From a virus: a stretch of DNA of 32,138 nt. Made by a program: the position numbers and the translations under genes. The DNA lies in the IMG/VR virus record IMGVR_UViG_3300025896_000114, positions 1 to 32,138 of that record; one strand, 5' to 3'. The notes below the pieces were generated by a model. The model was not told where the DNA came from. It did no database searches and saw only the letters and a list, made by a program, of their open reading frames with translations. Below, in pieces: positions 22,106 to 30,333 of this stretch. Position 1 is the first letter of the stretch. Each line of letters opens with the position of its first letter.

Positions 22106-22297
22106 GTCGAACGCGTTCGACTTTTTCGCGCTTCGTTCTTCAGCACAACTGCGGCTAAGTCCTTGATTTCTTGGTGGGCGCACGAGGGCTCGAACCTCGG
22201 ACCCGCTGATTAAGAGTATCCGCAGGCCTTAATGTTTTCAGAGCAGCGTTCGACTTTTCGGTATTGTTTTGCTGGCATTAGCCAGCCACTGTCGAAC
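22106..22297. other. attP: tRNA-Lys(CUU) 3'-end core with flanking integrase arm sites
   Basis: The core 22172-22217 is the complement of a tRNA 3' half: on the minus strand it reads through anticodon loop CTCTTAA, variable loop, T-arm CGAGG-TTCGAGC-CCTCG and acceptor TGCGCCC-A-CCA. After the anticodon loop the match to tRNA-Lys breaks off, so it is an attachment core, not a gene. The 13-base repeat GCGTTCGACTTTT occurs directly at 22113-22125 and 22246-22258, on either side. The first copy is part of a 16-base palindrome (22106-22121) and an inverted GTCGAAC stands at 22291. These are likely arm-type integrase sites. A GCTGGC/GCCAGC hairpin lies at 22271-22286. The rest of 21928-22315 holds no gene. 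Confidence 0.88.
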
Positions 22298-22315
22298 ACC
22301 CGCGATCGTTGCTGA

Positions 22316-22831
22316 TCACACGATCATGATCCCCAACCAGCAGTCCTCCATCTTGGTGACATACGCCGCCATTTTTTCCGGGATGCTCTGCGTCTGGTAG
22401 TAGCGCCCCCAGCGGCGCGCCTGCTCCTCGAAGTTGCTTGCGCGCGGCACGGGCGCCGGATCACGGCGCCAGTAGTGAACCCGCGCCAGCCAGCATGACA
22501 GCGCGAGGTTGATTGGGAGCTGGTCGACGGCACTCCACCCAGGAACGAGCAGCGCGCTCGTTACCTGCTTGAAGGCCGGGTGGCGCTCGATCCAATCGAG
22601 ATGGTCGCGCGCCGTCGGTGGCTCCATCTGCCACACGCCGAGCGCAGGGCCGCCGCGATATTGGGCGATCGCTGCCCCGCACTCGCTTTCGATCAGTGCC
22701 GTTCCGAGCAGCAGCGCTTCGGCACCAACTGAGGCGAGGTTCGGAATGGCGCTCAGCTCGGCCGCCATCGCGAGCGTCGGCCGGATCACGTGACGCAGGT
22801 ACTGCTTACAGCGCTCGCGGCGCTCGATCAT
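22316..22831 (-). CDS. Putative peptidoglycan-degrading (lysozyme/transglycosylase-like) lysis protein
   Basis: The product is 171 aa. The segment ALLLGTALIESECGAAIAQYRGGPALGVWQMEPPTARDHL (about residues 39-78) has the E...GGPxLGxWQMEP pattern of phage transglycosylase-like proteins, with E48 as probable catalytic acid, followed by a conserved NLALSCWLARVHYWRRDPAPVP block and RWGRYYQT. ATG at 22831 is chosen because AAGGAGG lies 5 bases upstream and it overlaps the preceding stop (ATGA). It is the last gene of the late operon, after holin-like and DUF1353 genes, so endolysin is the likely role. Family members are often annotated hypothetical. Confidence 0.65.
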   Translation of the reverse strand: MIERRERCKQYLRHVIRPTLAMAAELSAIPNLASVGAEALLLGTALIESECGAAIAQYRGGPALGVWQMEPPTARDHLDWIERHPAFKQVTSALLVPGWSAVDQLPINLALSCWLARVHYWRRDPAPVPRASNFEEQARRWGRYYQTQSIPEKMAAYVTKMEDCWLGIMIV

Positions 22832-23283
22832 GTCAGCCTCCTTAACAACGCGCCCACCTTGCGCCACATGCGGCTGCCGATCGTGAGCCCGTAGCGGGCG
22901 AGAAAGCGATCGAGGCCGTCATCTTTCAGCGTAGCCAGAATGTAGCTGTGGACGGCGTTTGCCTCCTCGAACGTCACGGCCGCCGTATCAAGCATACCGA
23001 ACAGGTAGTCGTGGAACAGGCTCGCAACGATGTGCGGCCCCTCGCGCGGATCGTGCACGAGCCGGCTGAAGAACGTCGTCGACGGCGCGAACCTGAAGTG
23101 CTCCGGGATGCACCACGTCCGACGCTGACCACGCCACACGTAGGCAAACGGAATCGGCTGCACGGTCATGAGCGCATTGTCCTGCGCTTCGCAGCGCACC
23201 GCGAGCAGGAGCTCCAGCGGCCAGTGCGGCGCCGCGCACCAGAACTCGGACACGCCGAGCACCTTGAGCGGCACATTGCTCAT
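22828..23283 (-). CDS. DUF1353 family protein
   Basis: The product is 151 aa. FRFAPSTTFFSRLVHDPREGPHIVASLFHDYLFG (residues about 63-96) and the end RYGLTIGSRMWRKVG match the DUF1353 pattern (a TDFAS/P-type segment, HDYLY, a D-rich helix and a VRxFG-like tail), here with variant residues. DUF1353 proteins are commonly encoded in phage lysis regions next to endolysins; function is unproven. It starts and ends in ATGA overlaps with the lipoprotein and lysis genes. Confidence 0.75.
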   Translation of the reverse strand: MSNVPLKVLGVSEFWCAAPHWPLELLLAVRCEAQDNALMTVQPIPFAYVWRGQRRTWCIPEHFRFAPSTTFFSRLVHDPREGPHIVASLFHDYLFGMLDTAAVTFEEANAVHSYILATLKDDGLDRFLARYGLTIGSRMWRKVGALLRRLT

Positions 23284-23549
23284 TTGGGCGGGATCGCTGC
23301 GGCGCGCACGAGGACGCTCAGCAGCCCCAGGTAGGCCTGCGCCTGCTCAGGGGTCATGGACGTCGAGGCACCGGCACCGAGCGTGAGCCGCACGGCGTCG
23401 GTGTCGAACGATCCGCCGGGATTCTGCAGGTCCTTGGCGATCGTCCACGAGTGGACGCGCATCACGTCCCCCTCAGCGGTCGCCACCTCGGCCGACTGGC
23501 TTGCGCAACCGGCGAGCGCAACCGCAACCACGATGGCCGCCAGCCGCAT
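23280..23549 (-). CDS. Small lipoprotein in the lysis module
   Basis: The product is 89 aa. A short basic start and hydrophobic segment, MRLAAIVVAVALAGCASQS, ends in a lipobox LAGC with Cys15, so it is an outer-membrane lipoprotein. After it come charged and small residues (MTPEQAQAYLGLLSVL near the end). The start at 23549 is chosen to give a standard signal peptide. A longer frame from 23627 exists but would bury the signal. The lysis context suggests an o-spanin-like or outer-membrane role, although the proline-rich look of Rz1 is absent. The stop overlaps the DUF1353 start. Confidence 0.65.
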   Translation of the reverse strand: MRLAAIVVAVALAGCASQSAEVATAEGDVMRVHSWTIAKDLQNPGGSFDTDAVRLTLGAGASTSMTPEQAQAYLGLLSVLVRAAAIPPK

Positions 23550-23610
23550 GGCCACCGGCGGCAACCGCTTCGCTATCTGCCCGCCGGGAACATGGCCGGC
23601 GCCAGGGTGT

Positions 23611-23802
23611 TCACTGCGCCTTCGCATCACGCATGTCCTTTGCAACAGAACCGATGAGCGCGATCAGGACCGCGCCAACAGTGCTCACCACCTGCCATTC
23701 GCCGGCCGCAAGGCCAAACGCGGCAAATTCCGGGCCGATCTCAGACGCAATCGCGAGCAGAGCGCCGGCGATGCCGAGCCACGAGAGTTCAGTCAATTTC
23801 AT
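23611..23802 (-). CDS. Holin (probable)
   Basis: The product is 63 aa with two hydrophobic segments (about residues 8-20 and 36-52), separated by an acidic turn (EIGPEFAAFGLAAGEW) and closed by a charged tail, KDMRDAKAQ. This is a small class II holin-like layout, placed before lipoprotein and lysis genes. A GGAGGTGA ribosome site precedes the ATG. It overlaps the upstream gene by 14 bases. Confidence 0.7.
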   Translation of the reverse strand: MKLTELSWLGIAGALLAIASEIGPEFAAFGLAAGEWQVVSTVGAVLIALIGSVAKDMRDAKAQ

Positions 23803-24301
23803 CAGTCACCTCCGACGTGATCGCCTCGCGCACGGGCAGGCCGTCAAGGTGGGGATTCGCGGCGGCGGCGTCTGGTATCACCCCACCCATAATAGGATTG
23901 GACAGCACGTCCTTGGGAGGCACCAATACCTCGCGCAGCGTTGGCGCGAACAGGTTGCTGAGTGCCACCAGCACAGCCGCAGCGATCACTCTCACGGCCC
24001 AACGCGAGATCTCGGCGCGCCAGGCGGCCGTCAGCTCCTGCGCGCTTTGCAGCGCGTGCACTTTGCTGACGCTGTTCGGATCGTCCACATTGAGGCCGAA
24101 GGCGACGTGCATCGCGTATTTGATGCGATCCATCGACGCGTTAAGCGCACGCACCTCTGCGAGGACGATGCGCAAGTCGTGTTGCAGGTCTCCGTTGCCT
24201 GGCACGCGACGCTCCGGCTGCACGTCGGTTGTCTCCTCGGCTTGCTGGTTCCGCGCGCCTGACCTAACAGCGTGCGGCGGACAGGTGTCGTCGCCGCCCA
24301 T
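23789..24301 (-). CDS. Membrane protein of unknown function preceding holin
   Basis: The product is 170 aa. An N-terminal soluble region with a coiled coil (LQHDLRIVLAEVRALNASMDRI, about residues 36-60) is followed by a single membrane segment, WAVRVIAAAVLVALSNLFA (about 99-117), and a proline-rich tail. ATG at 24301 overlaps the TAA of the lyase-like gene, with GGAAAG just upstream. Possible i-spanin-like or anchoring role by position; no family is recognised. Confidence 0.55.
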   Translation of the reverse strand: MGGDDTCPPHAVRSGARNQQAEETTDVQPERRVPGNGDLQHDLRIVLAEVRALNASMDRIKYAMHVAFGLNVDDPNSVSKVHALQSAQELTAAWRAEISRWAVRVIAAAVLVALSNLFAPTLREVLVPPKDVLSNPIMGGVIPDAAAANPHLDGLPVREAITSEVTDEID

Positions 24302-25434
24302 TACTGCTTTCCATACCACCTGAGATTGTGCATGTAGTGCCGGCAATCATTTGTGGGGATCAAGGTTGGATCGAGCGACCAGCCGCCGCCCATCGACCTC
24401 ATAGCCGGACCGACCAGCCGGAACCCGCCGTAGCTTCGATAGGCCGGATCGCAATCGGCCGACAGCGCGCCGTCGCCGGCGGACTTCGTCGCCGATGACG
24501 CACCGGCCGGCGCCGACTTGCCGCGGTAAAGGCCACGGTCGCCGACCCAGCCGCCGAGATCCAGGTTCTCCCACGCCTGTTTCCGCTCGCCATCGATGTA
24601 CCACTCGATCAACCCGTCACGCCGGTTGGTGTCCATTTTGGCGCGCAGCACGAACTGGAACCACCGCCCTTTCGGCACCGCTATCTTGGAGGTAACGGCG
24701 AGCCCCGGCAAACCAGGCACCGGGTGCGAATAGGCGCCGTTAGAGCCGAGGTTGGCGACCGAGCGCATCACGTCGGCGCCGGCCACGTAGCCGCCGACGG
24801 TGTGGCAGTAGAGCCCGTATTCGACGTTTCCGGTGGCAAAGCGATAGGTCCAGTTGACGCCCAGCATGCCGCCGAACATGTCCTCGGGGAAACAGACCTC
24901 GGTGCGCCAGCCGTACCGGAAGTTCGGCACAAGGATCTGCGGGTGGCCCATGGTCATGCCAAGGAACGTCTTGCCGTGCATCGCCGTCTTGCCCGACTGC
25001 TGCGGGCTGGGCGCGAAGGTGGCCGGGTAATAGATGTCGACGCAGATGCCCATCTCGGTGTAGCGCGCCGGCAACCGCGCGGTGCGGTAATTGAGCTGGA
25101 TCAGTCTGTTCGCAAAATACCGGTCCTCCAGGCACCTCTTTCCGTCAAAGGTCACGATCGACAGGCGGTTGAAGGCAGGCTGCTGCAGATCGGTATTGGT
25201 ATTGCGACTGCCCATGTTGGGCGCAAAGAAGTTCGTCGAGTCAGTGGGCTCTGCCGCCGTGCCAAGCGTATCCTGGCCGATGAACGACAGCCCTTTCGCC
25301 TGCAGGATCGGCGCATCGGTGGGCTTGCCGTCGACGACGGGCGGCGGCGGTGCCGCCGTCCTGATCCGCTGCGACGCCGGCGATCGCTGCAATGAGGCCA
25401 AGAGCGGGCCGGCGTAGATCTCGGACGACATCAT
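24301..25434 (-). CDS. Tail-associated protein resembling a polysaccharide lyase (depolymerase candidate)
   Basis: The product is 377 aa. The second half, KGRWFQFVLRAKMDTNRRDGLIEWYIDGERKQAWENLDLGG (about residues 253-293), has the look of the jelly-roll of alginate/heparin-lyase-like enzymes, in which a W.xvelxvklN...DGxxxvwxDGx strand pair lines the substrate groove. A preceding FGGMLGVNWTYRFATGNVEYGLYCHTVGG block fits the same sandwich. A phage tail enzyme digesting capsular or exopolysaccharide is a good guess. The start is either of two tandem ATG codons (25434 or 25431) after an overlap with the preceding gene. Family identity is by eye only. Confidence 0.55.
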   Translation of the reverse strand: MMSSEIYAGPLLASLQRSPASQRIRTAAPPPPVVDGKPTDAPILQAKGLSFIGQDTLGTAAEPTDSTNFFAPNMGSRNTNTDLQQPAFNRLSIVTFDGKRCLEDRYFANRLIQLNYRTARLPARYTEMGICVDIYYPATFAPSPQQSGKTAMHGKTFLGMTMGHPQILVPNFRYGWRTEVCFPEDMFGGMLGVNWTYRFATGNVEYGLYCHTVGGYVAGADVMRSVANLGSNGAYSHPVPGLPGLAVTSKIAVPKGRWFQFVLRAKMDTNRRDGLIEWYIDGERKQAWENLDLGGWVGDRGLYRGKSAPAGASSATKSAGDGALSADCDPAYRSYGGFRLVGPAMRSMGGGWSLDPTLIPTNDCRHYMHNLRWYGKQ

Positions 25435-26477
25435 GTCAGCACCGGAATGCTGCCGCGCAGGTTGGTCACGTTTGCCGCGCTCGCCGGCACCTCCATGACG
25501 ATGCCGTACGTCTCCGTCGGCCCGATCGTGGCGCCATCAGGGAAGGCAGCAGCCAGTGACGGTACGGCGACACCGCTGTTGGCAGCGAAGTCCAGGTGCA
25601 GCAGGTTCTGCCAGGTGGTGCCGACCAGGCGGCGCAGGTTGACGCGGAAGGCCGCCCCGGTTGTCCGGTAGCAATCGGCGCGGCCGAGATTGCTGAAGTC
25701 GGCCGGCACGTAGAGCTCGCGCACCGCTGCCTGTTCGAGGATGACATTGGGGCGCTGCGGCACCGCCTCGCCGTTGAAGCCGGCAGCGAACTCAATGCTC
25801 GGGCTGACCGCATTGCGCCCGACCAGCGCCCAGCCATCGCCATCGTTCTGCAGATCGATCAACACCGAGCGGCCGGGACGCGCCACCAGGTCCGGCATCT
25901 CACCGATCACCGGGATCGTGCCGCGCACAATGCGCTGCGGCCGGGACGCATGGGTATTGGTGAGCTGCAGCCGGCACGAGCTGACCCGGCCGGCACCATC
26001 GCTGAAGGTGCCGCTCGGCAGCGCCGTCGTCGGCGTGTTGAGCGTCACGGTGGCAGAGAATGTCGCCTTCACCAGCGCGGCTGCCACCGACGGCTGCCAC
26101 GTCACGGGCGTGCCCGCCGGGGTCAGGTTGCCGGGGTTTAGCACCTTCCAGGCGGCGCGCGGCAGTCGCGCGCAGGCCGCAGCAGTGTCGTAGCCGAGAT
26201 CGGCCGAGCGTGCGATCGCCGGCCCGGCACCGACCAGCAGCACGTCATCCGCGGCAGCACCAACCGGCAGGGCGGCCGTGCCGGCGCTACTCAGGATCTG
26301 GGCCGTCGTGCCCGGGTTGGTCGTGCTGGTGACGCGCGCCAGCGCAGCGACGTCGGTCAGATAGATGAGCTCATCCACCTGCAGCCGGTTTGCGGCCGCA
26401 GCCGCGAGCTGATCCGCATCACAGTCCGCTGCGGTGCCGATGTAGCTGGGTTTGACCCTGGTGATGAGTGCCGCCAT
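25431..26477 (-). CDS. Tail-region structural protein
   Basis: The product is 348 aa, rich in alanine, threonine and small beta strands, with no signal peptide or membrane segment. A middle segment (GNLTPAGTPVTWQPSVAAALVKATFSATVTLN) reads as beta-sandwich sequence. It lies between tail-fibre genes and the lyase-like gene, and its stop overlaps the next start, so it is probably a baseplate/fibre-associated or receptor-contacting protein. No family is recognised. Confidence 0.5.
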   Translation of the reverse strand: MAALITRVKPSYIGTAADCDADQLAAAAANRLQVDELIYLTDVAALARVTSTTNPGTTAQILSSAGTAALPVGAAADDVLLVGAGPAIARSADLGYDTAAACARLPRAAWKVLNPGNLTPAGTPVTWQPSVAAALVKATFSATVTLNTPTTALPSGTFSDGAGRVSSCRLQLTNTHASRPQRIVRGTIPVIGEMPDLVARPGRSVLIDLQNDGDGWALVGRNAVSPSIEFAAGFNGEAVPQRPNVILEQAAVRELYVPADFSNLGRADCYRTTGAAFRVNLRRLVGTTWQNLLHLDFAANSGVAVPSLAAAFPDGATIGPTETYGIVMEVPASAANVTNLRGSIPVLT

Positions 26478-26479
26478 CG

Positions 26480-27169
26480 CTAGAACCCCATACCGAGGAC
26501 GTTGTGTTGCCGGCGCGAGGCATCGACTGCGGCAAGCAGCTCGACGGCAAACGACGCGATGTAGCCGTCGCTGCCGGTGCCGGCACCGGTGTAGGTCTCC
26601 GCGCCGCTCGGCGCCGCATCGATGCCGTAGGCGACGCGCAGCTCATCCTCCGCTTGCGTCAGCGCAAGGCGCGTCACGCCCGACATCGTGATGTTCGAGA
26701 GCCGGTCGTCCTCGCCGGCGTGGGCGACGAAGCCGAGCGACCCTTCGGCGCTGTACGTCAAGCCGACGGAGAACGCGCTGCCGCCCCAAACGCTGTCTGC
26801 CGTTTTTGCCGTGGCACCGACGATCGACGCGTCCAGGCCGGTCGCCTTGCTGGCGTAAAGCACAGCGGCCTTGCACGAGCCGCCGTTGTTCGGATCAAAG
26901 ACCAGATTGGCCGTCTTCGATCCCGGGTCGCTCAGGTGCCACACGTAGAGCTTGTAGCCAGGATACGCGATGACGTTCAGGCTGGTAATGAGCGTGAGCG
27001 CGACGCCGTCAAAGGTGCAGGCAGCGTCCGGGTTGGCGTTGTTTTGTGTTCGCGCGACAGCGATCACGAGCAGGTCGCCGCCGGCTTCGTGCGTGTGCGA
27101 CCACGTGGCGGAGCCCGTGGTAGGGCTCGCTGCCGTGGCGTGGATCGTCGTCGTGAGTTGAACGGCCAT
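26480..27169 (-). CDS. Unknown tail-region protein
   Basis: The product is 229 aa. Beta-rich repeats (AACTFDGVALTLITSLNVIAYPGYKLYVWHLSDPGSKTANLVF and SLGFVAHAGEDDRLSNITMSG) resemble small immunoglobulin-like or concanavalin-like sandwich domains in phage tails. The ATG is one base after the stop of the preceding gene. No active-site motif is seen. A structural or carbohydrate-contacting role is likely from context. Confidence 0.5.
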   Translation of the reverse strand: MAVQLTTTIHATAASPTTGSATWSHTHEAGGDLLVIAVARTQNNANPDAACTFDGVALTLITSLNVIAYPGYKLYVWHLSDPGSKTANLVFDPNNGGSCKAAVLYASKATGLDASIVGATAKTADSVWGGSAFSVGLTYSAEGSLGFVAHAGEDDRLSNITMSGVTRLALTQAEDELRVAYGIDAAPSGAETYTGAGTGSDGYIASFAVELLAAVDASRRQHNVLGMGF

Positions 27170-27628
27170 TTATCCGTACCGGATGAACCCGGCCGCCGCC
27201 GCCTGGAGCAAGCTCACCAGGCTGGATAGCTCGGAGGGTGTGTAAACAACCTCGGTGCGGACACCGCCCGCGGTGTAACCCGGCTTTTTCGCGGGGTCAT
27301 TCAGCAGCGCGACCAGTTGATTCCTGATTGCCGTGACGGCGTTGGTGTGCGCCGCCGCCGCGGCCGCGACGTTCAGCGCCGGGTCGTTGGCGATGGCCCG
27401 CAGCTCCGCGGTGATCGCCGCCGGCACCACCCCTGAGATCATGGCCTCGGCTTTGAGCGCCCCGAAGCGCTGCTGGTAAGCGATGGTGCGCTGCCACCAG
27501 CCCTCAAGTTCGCGTTGCGAGATGTTACTTCCGGCCGCGGCAATCCACTGGGTGATCTGGTTGTGATAGACCGCGCCGGCCGCTGCGAGATCCGCGGCAA
27601 AGGAGGTGGCGGGTTTGGAAATCAGCAT
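27170..27628 (-). CDS. Small unknown tail-region protein
   Basis: The product is 152 aa, mainly helical, alanine-rich (AAAAAAHTNAVTAIRNQLVALLND), with an N-terminal helix and a C-terminal helix. There are no membrane or catalytic features. It lies between the fibre and the 229-aa gene; about 18 bases separate it from the fibre gene. Likely a tail-assembly accessory or chaperone, but the sequence does not say. Confidence 0.45.
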   Translation of the reverse strand: MLISKPATSFAADLAAAGAVYHNQITQWIAAAGSNISQRELEGWWQRTIAYQQRFGALKAEAMISGVVPAAITAELRAIANDPALNVAAAAAAHTNAVTAIRNQLVALLNDPAKKPGYTAGGVRTEVVYTPSELSSLVSLLQAAAAGFIRYG

Positions 27629-27646
27629 TCTAGGTGTTTCCCTTTG

Positions 27647-28903
27647 TTATGCTGCCGGCGCCCGGCTGAAGATCAGGGCCACCAGCGGACCCGCCCAGGT
27701 CGCATCCTGGCTGGTCGGCCAGCGCAGCCGGAACCGGGTGCCGGCCGCCAGGTTGGTCGCGGAGCTAAAGTCGCCGGAGGCCGCGGCCGCCACCGAGCCC
27801 GTCGAGACCTCGATCGTGCCGGCATTCGTCGGCGTTCCGGCGAGACGCGTTCCGGCGGCGACGGTCTGCAGTTCGCACGATGCCGTCGCGGTTGGGTGCG
27901 CCTCGCTCATACTGTCGATGGCGCCGGTGAGTGACGCCGGCAGCGTCCACGTCTCGCCGGCCGGCACGCTGAACCACTGCGACACTTCGCCGGCCTTGGG
28001 CTTCTCGGCGTTGCCGATGCCGAACGGAATCGTGATCTTGCCCAGGAACGCCGGCAGATCGCCAATCGCGTGGCTGTGCGAGACTGGAGCGTAGACACCA
28101 GCGTGGTTGTGCGTGCCGTCGATCGTCAGCGTGTCGCCGGAAATTTCCGTGGCGATGCCGTTGGTGCCGTTGATCGCCAGCGTGTCCGGGGCGTCGGTGG
28201 CGGTCCACGTTCCAGTGTCGGCATTAATCGTCCCGAGGGCGTTAGTGGCGCCGACGCCGGAAATGGCAACCACCGGTTGCCCATCGACTTCAGAAACCGT
28301 TACGCCGGAGCCGGAGAACTTGATGCTCCGGTAATACGAGCCGACCAGCGTGTCGCCGGCGTCGTACACGTCGAGCCCGATTTCGAGCGGCGGCTCGGAA
28401 TTAGGGTCGGCGAGCCGATCGCCGAGCGCGAAGGCCGCCGCGGTCAGTCCGCCAACCACCGGCGAGCGAAACGTCGCCACCTCGATCCCGCCGCCAGCGG
28501 TCACCGTCTGCCACGCGCCACTGACGTAACGCACGTCTGTGGCCTCGTCCTCGACATAGGTCCGCATGCCGAGCGCGGGTGCCGTCTGCACCCAGGCAGC
28601 GCCGGCGTAGGTGACGACATCGCCGGCGGCGAACCCGGACCAGGCGCCGGTCGGGGTGCCGTCGGCGATGATGTAGCGGTCGCCCTCGGACGGCGATCCC
28701 GGCGGGGTCAGCAGCGTCCGGTTCTTGACGCTGTCCTGCCAGTCGTTGGCGCCGCCGACGGCCGCAACGAGGGTTCCGAGCGCCATGTGATACTGCTTGC
28801 CGTCGGTGCCCGAGACCTCGATGAGCAGCGAAGCATTGTAAGCCGTGGCCGGCAGATTGCCCGCACTCTCAAGCTGCCGGCGCTTGATCTCCGTGTGCGC
28901 CAC
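27647..28903 (-). CDS. Tail fibre-like protein with DUF2793
   Basis: The product is 418 aa. Residues about 65-125 match DUF2793: TPPGSPSEGDRYIIADGTPTGAWSGFAAGDVVTYAGAAWVQTAP, then RTYVEDEATDVRYVSGAW. This domain is common in alphaproteobacterial phage fibres. Further on, GTHNHAGVYAPVSHSHAIGDLPAFLG is the HxH collagen-like fibre repeat that ends many phage fibres. The start is GTG at 28903, overlapping the TAG of the upstream fibre gene. It would contact host receptors, perhaps as the distal fibre of the 476-aa protein. Confidence 0.75.
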   Translation of the reverse strand: MAHTEIKRRQLESAGNLPATAYNASLLIEVSGTDGKQYHMALGTLVAAVGGANDWQDSVKNRTLLTPPGSPSEGDRYIIADGTPTGAWSGFAAGDVVTYAGAAWVQTAPALGMRTYVEDEATDVRYVSGAWQTVTAGGGIEVATFRSPVVGGLTAAAFALGDRLADPNSEPPLEIGLDVYDAGDTLVGSYYRSIKFSGSGVTVSEVDGQPVVAISGVGATNALGTINADTGTWTATDAPDTLAINGTNGIATEISGDTLTIDGTHNHAGVYAPVSHSHAIGDLPAFLGKITIPFGIGNAEKPKAGEVSQWFSVPAGETWTLPASLTGAIDSMSEAHPTATASCELQTVAAGTRLAGTPTNAGTIEVSTGSVAAAASGDFSSATNLAAGTRFRLRWPTSQDATWAGPLVALIFSRAPAA

Positions 28904-30333
28904 TACGCCAGCACTCCCACGATCATGGCCCACAAGGCCGCAGGGTCAATGAGGTTCGAGCCACCGGACGTGTACACCTCCAAGGTGCAGTGATTGGTCG
29001 ACTTCGACGCCACATGCACCGTTCGGCTCGCGCCGGCAGAAATTTGCAGGAATGGCTGCACTTGATACGCGTGCACGGAGGCAAACGGCGCCGGGAAATC
29101 GATGCGGTACAGACCGAGGCCGGTGCGCGAAATAGTCCACCCTGCCGTTGCCTGCTGGACGGCGCCGCCGGGTCCGCCGGCGATAGCGAGCGTCGCCAGG
29201 ATGCGGCCGCCAAGAAGACCGAGTTGGCTCGCCTTCACGTAGCCATTGCCGGATGCGGCCGTAACGTCCGCATCCGCCGCAGCACTCGGGATTGCGATCG
29301 CGCCCGGCGTATTCGCCGCGGTGATGCCCAAGGCCGCTCCGACGGCTGGCAGCGCCAGCTCGGCGATCTTGCCGTCGCCATCGCGCCAGAGGAACTTGTG
29401 CGCCGTGCCGGCCGCGACCTTGGTTCCATCAAGGACGATCGCGTTATCCGCGAGTTTCGGCGTTGTGATCTGAGCATCGCCGATGTCGTTGGTGGTCTTC
29501 GAACCGGCGATCACGAGCCACTGGAACGTATCGCCGGCGACGAGCTCGCCGGGCCCGGCCGCGGCGCCGGCAGCCAGCACGGTCGCGTTGAAGGAGAGCG
29601 AGCGACCGCCGTTGCTAAGCTCATAATCCGCATACGGCAGCAGCTGACCGTTGAGCAGGACCTGGACGTTCGTCTTGCTTGCGACCGGGTCTGCCGGCTC
29701 TGGCAGGATCTCGTAATCCGTCTGCCCCTCGACCAGCGTGACAACATCGGTCGGCAGCGCGTCTCCGTAGCTTGATGTTGCGGCCAGCGCCTCATTTGCC
29801 GTCGCCACCGCGGTGGCGACGCTTGCGCTCAGCGCGGCAACCAACGCTTCGGCAGCCGCCACCCGCGCTTCGTAGCTGTCCGGATCGGCCGCCGACAGGC
29901 CGAGCGCGCCCGTCGCCAGCATCAACAGCGCGCGTTGCCCGGCCGCTGCGGGCGACGGCAATTGCGGCGCGGCCGAAGCGGCCGATGATGGCGGCAGCAG
30001 CAGCGCCCGGGCCAGCCGCGCGACCTGCTCGTCAATCAGGTGATACAGGTTCTGCAGCTCGCGATTGAGATCGGCCGCCGACAGCGGCCCGGATTCAGCG
30101 AACAGCGTCTCGCGCTCGACGACGGTGCTCGGGTTGAGCGTCACCCGCACACCAGCGGCTGGCGCGCCGGTGAAAGTCACGGTGACACGGCCGCCGACAC
30201 CGGCGAGCGTGAAGCCGTCCGTCTGCAGCGCGTCGTCGAGATAAACTTCCAGATCGGCCGCGGCGAACACGTCGAACTGCGTTTCGAATGCGACCTGCAG
30301 GCCGTTGGCGATGTACTGTGTCGGCTGCCTCAT
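28903..30333 (-). CDS. Tail fibre, proximal part (T7-like N-terminal attachment domain)
   Basis: The product is 476 aa. The N-terminal 110 residues (MRQPTQYIANGLQVAFETQFDVFAAADLEVYLDD, then AGVRVTLNPSTVVERETLFAESGPLSAADLNRELQNLYHLIDEQ) match the T7 gp17-like domain that binds the tail. The rest is coiled and beta-helical with a GTINPNS-like repeat pattern. It starts in a TGATG overlap with the giant protein gene and ends in an overlap with the DUF2793 fibre gene, so fibre parts are co-translated. Confidence 0.82.
   Translation of the reverse strand: MRQPTQYIANGLQVAFETQFDVFAAADLEVYLDDALQTDGFTLAGVGGRVTVTFTGAPAAGVRVTLNPSTVVERETLFAESGPLSAADLNRELQNLYHLIDEQVARLARALLLPPSSAASAAPQLPSPAAAGQRALLMLATGALGLSAADPDSYEARVAAAEALVAALSASVATAVATANEALAATSSYGDALPTDVVTLVEGQTDYEILPEPADPVASKTNVQVLLNGQLLPYADYELSNGGRSLSFNATVLAAGAAAGPGELVAGDTFQWLVIAGSKTTNDIGDAQITTPKLADNAIVLDGTKVAAGTAHKFLWRDGDGKIAELALPAVGAALGITAANTPGAIAIPSAAADADVTAASGNGYVKASQLGLLGGRILATLAIAGGPGGAVQQATAGWTISRTGLGLYRIDFPAPFASVHAYQVQPFLQISAGASRTVHVASKSTNHCTLEVYTSGGSNLIDPAALWAMIVGVLA

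Noticed and set aside
22172-22217. tRNA-Lys gene
   Set aside because: Only the 3' half (anticodon loop to CCA) is present; the match to tRNA stops at the anticodon loop, so it is an attachment core.
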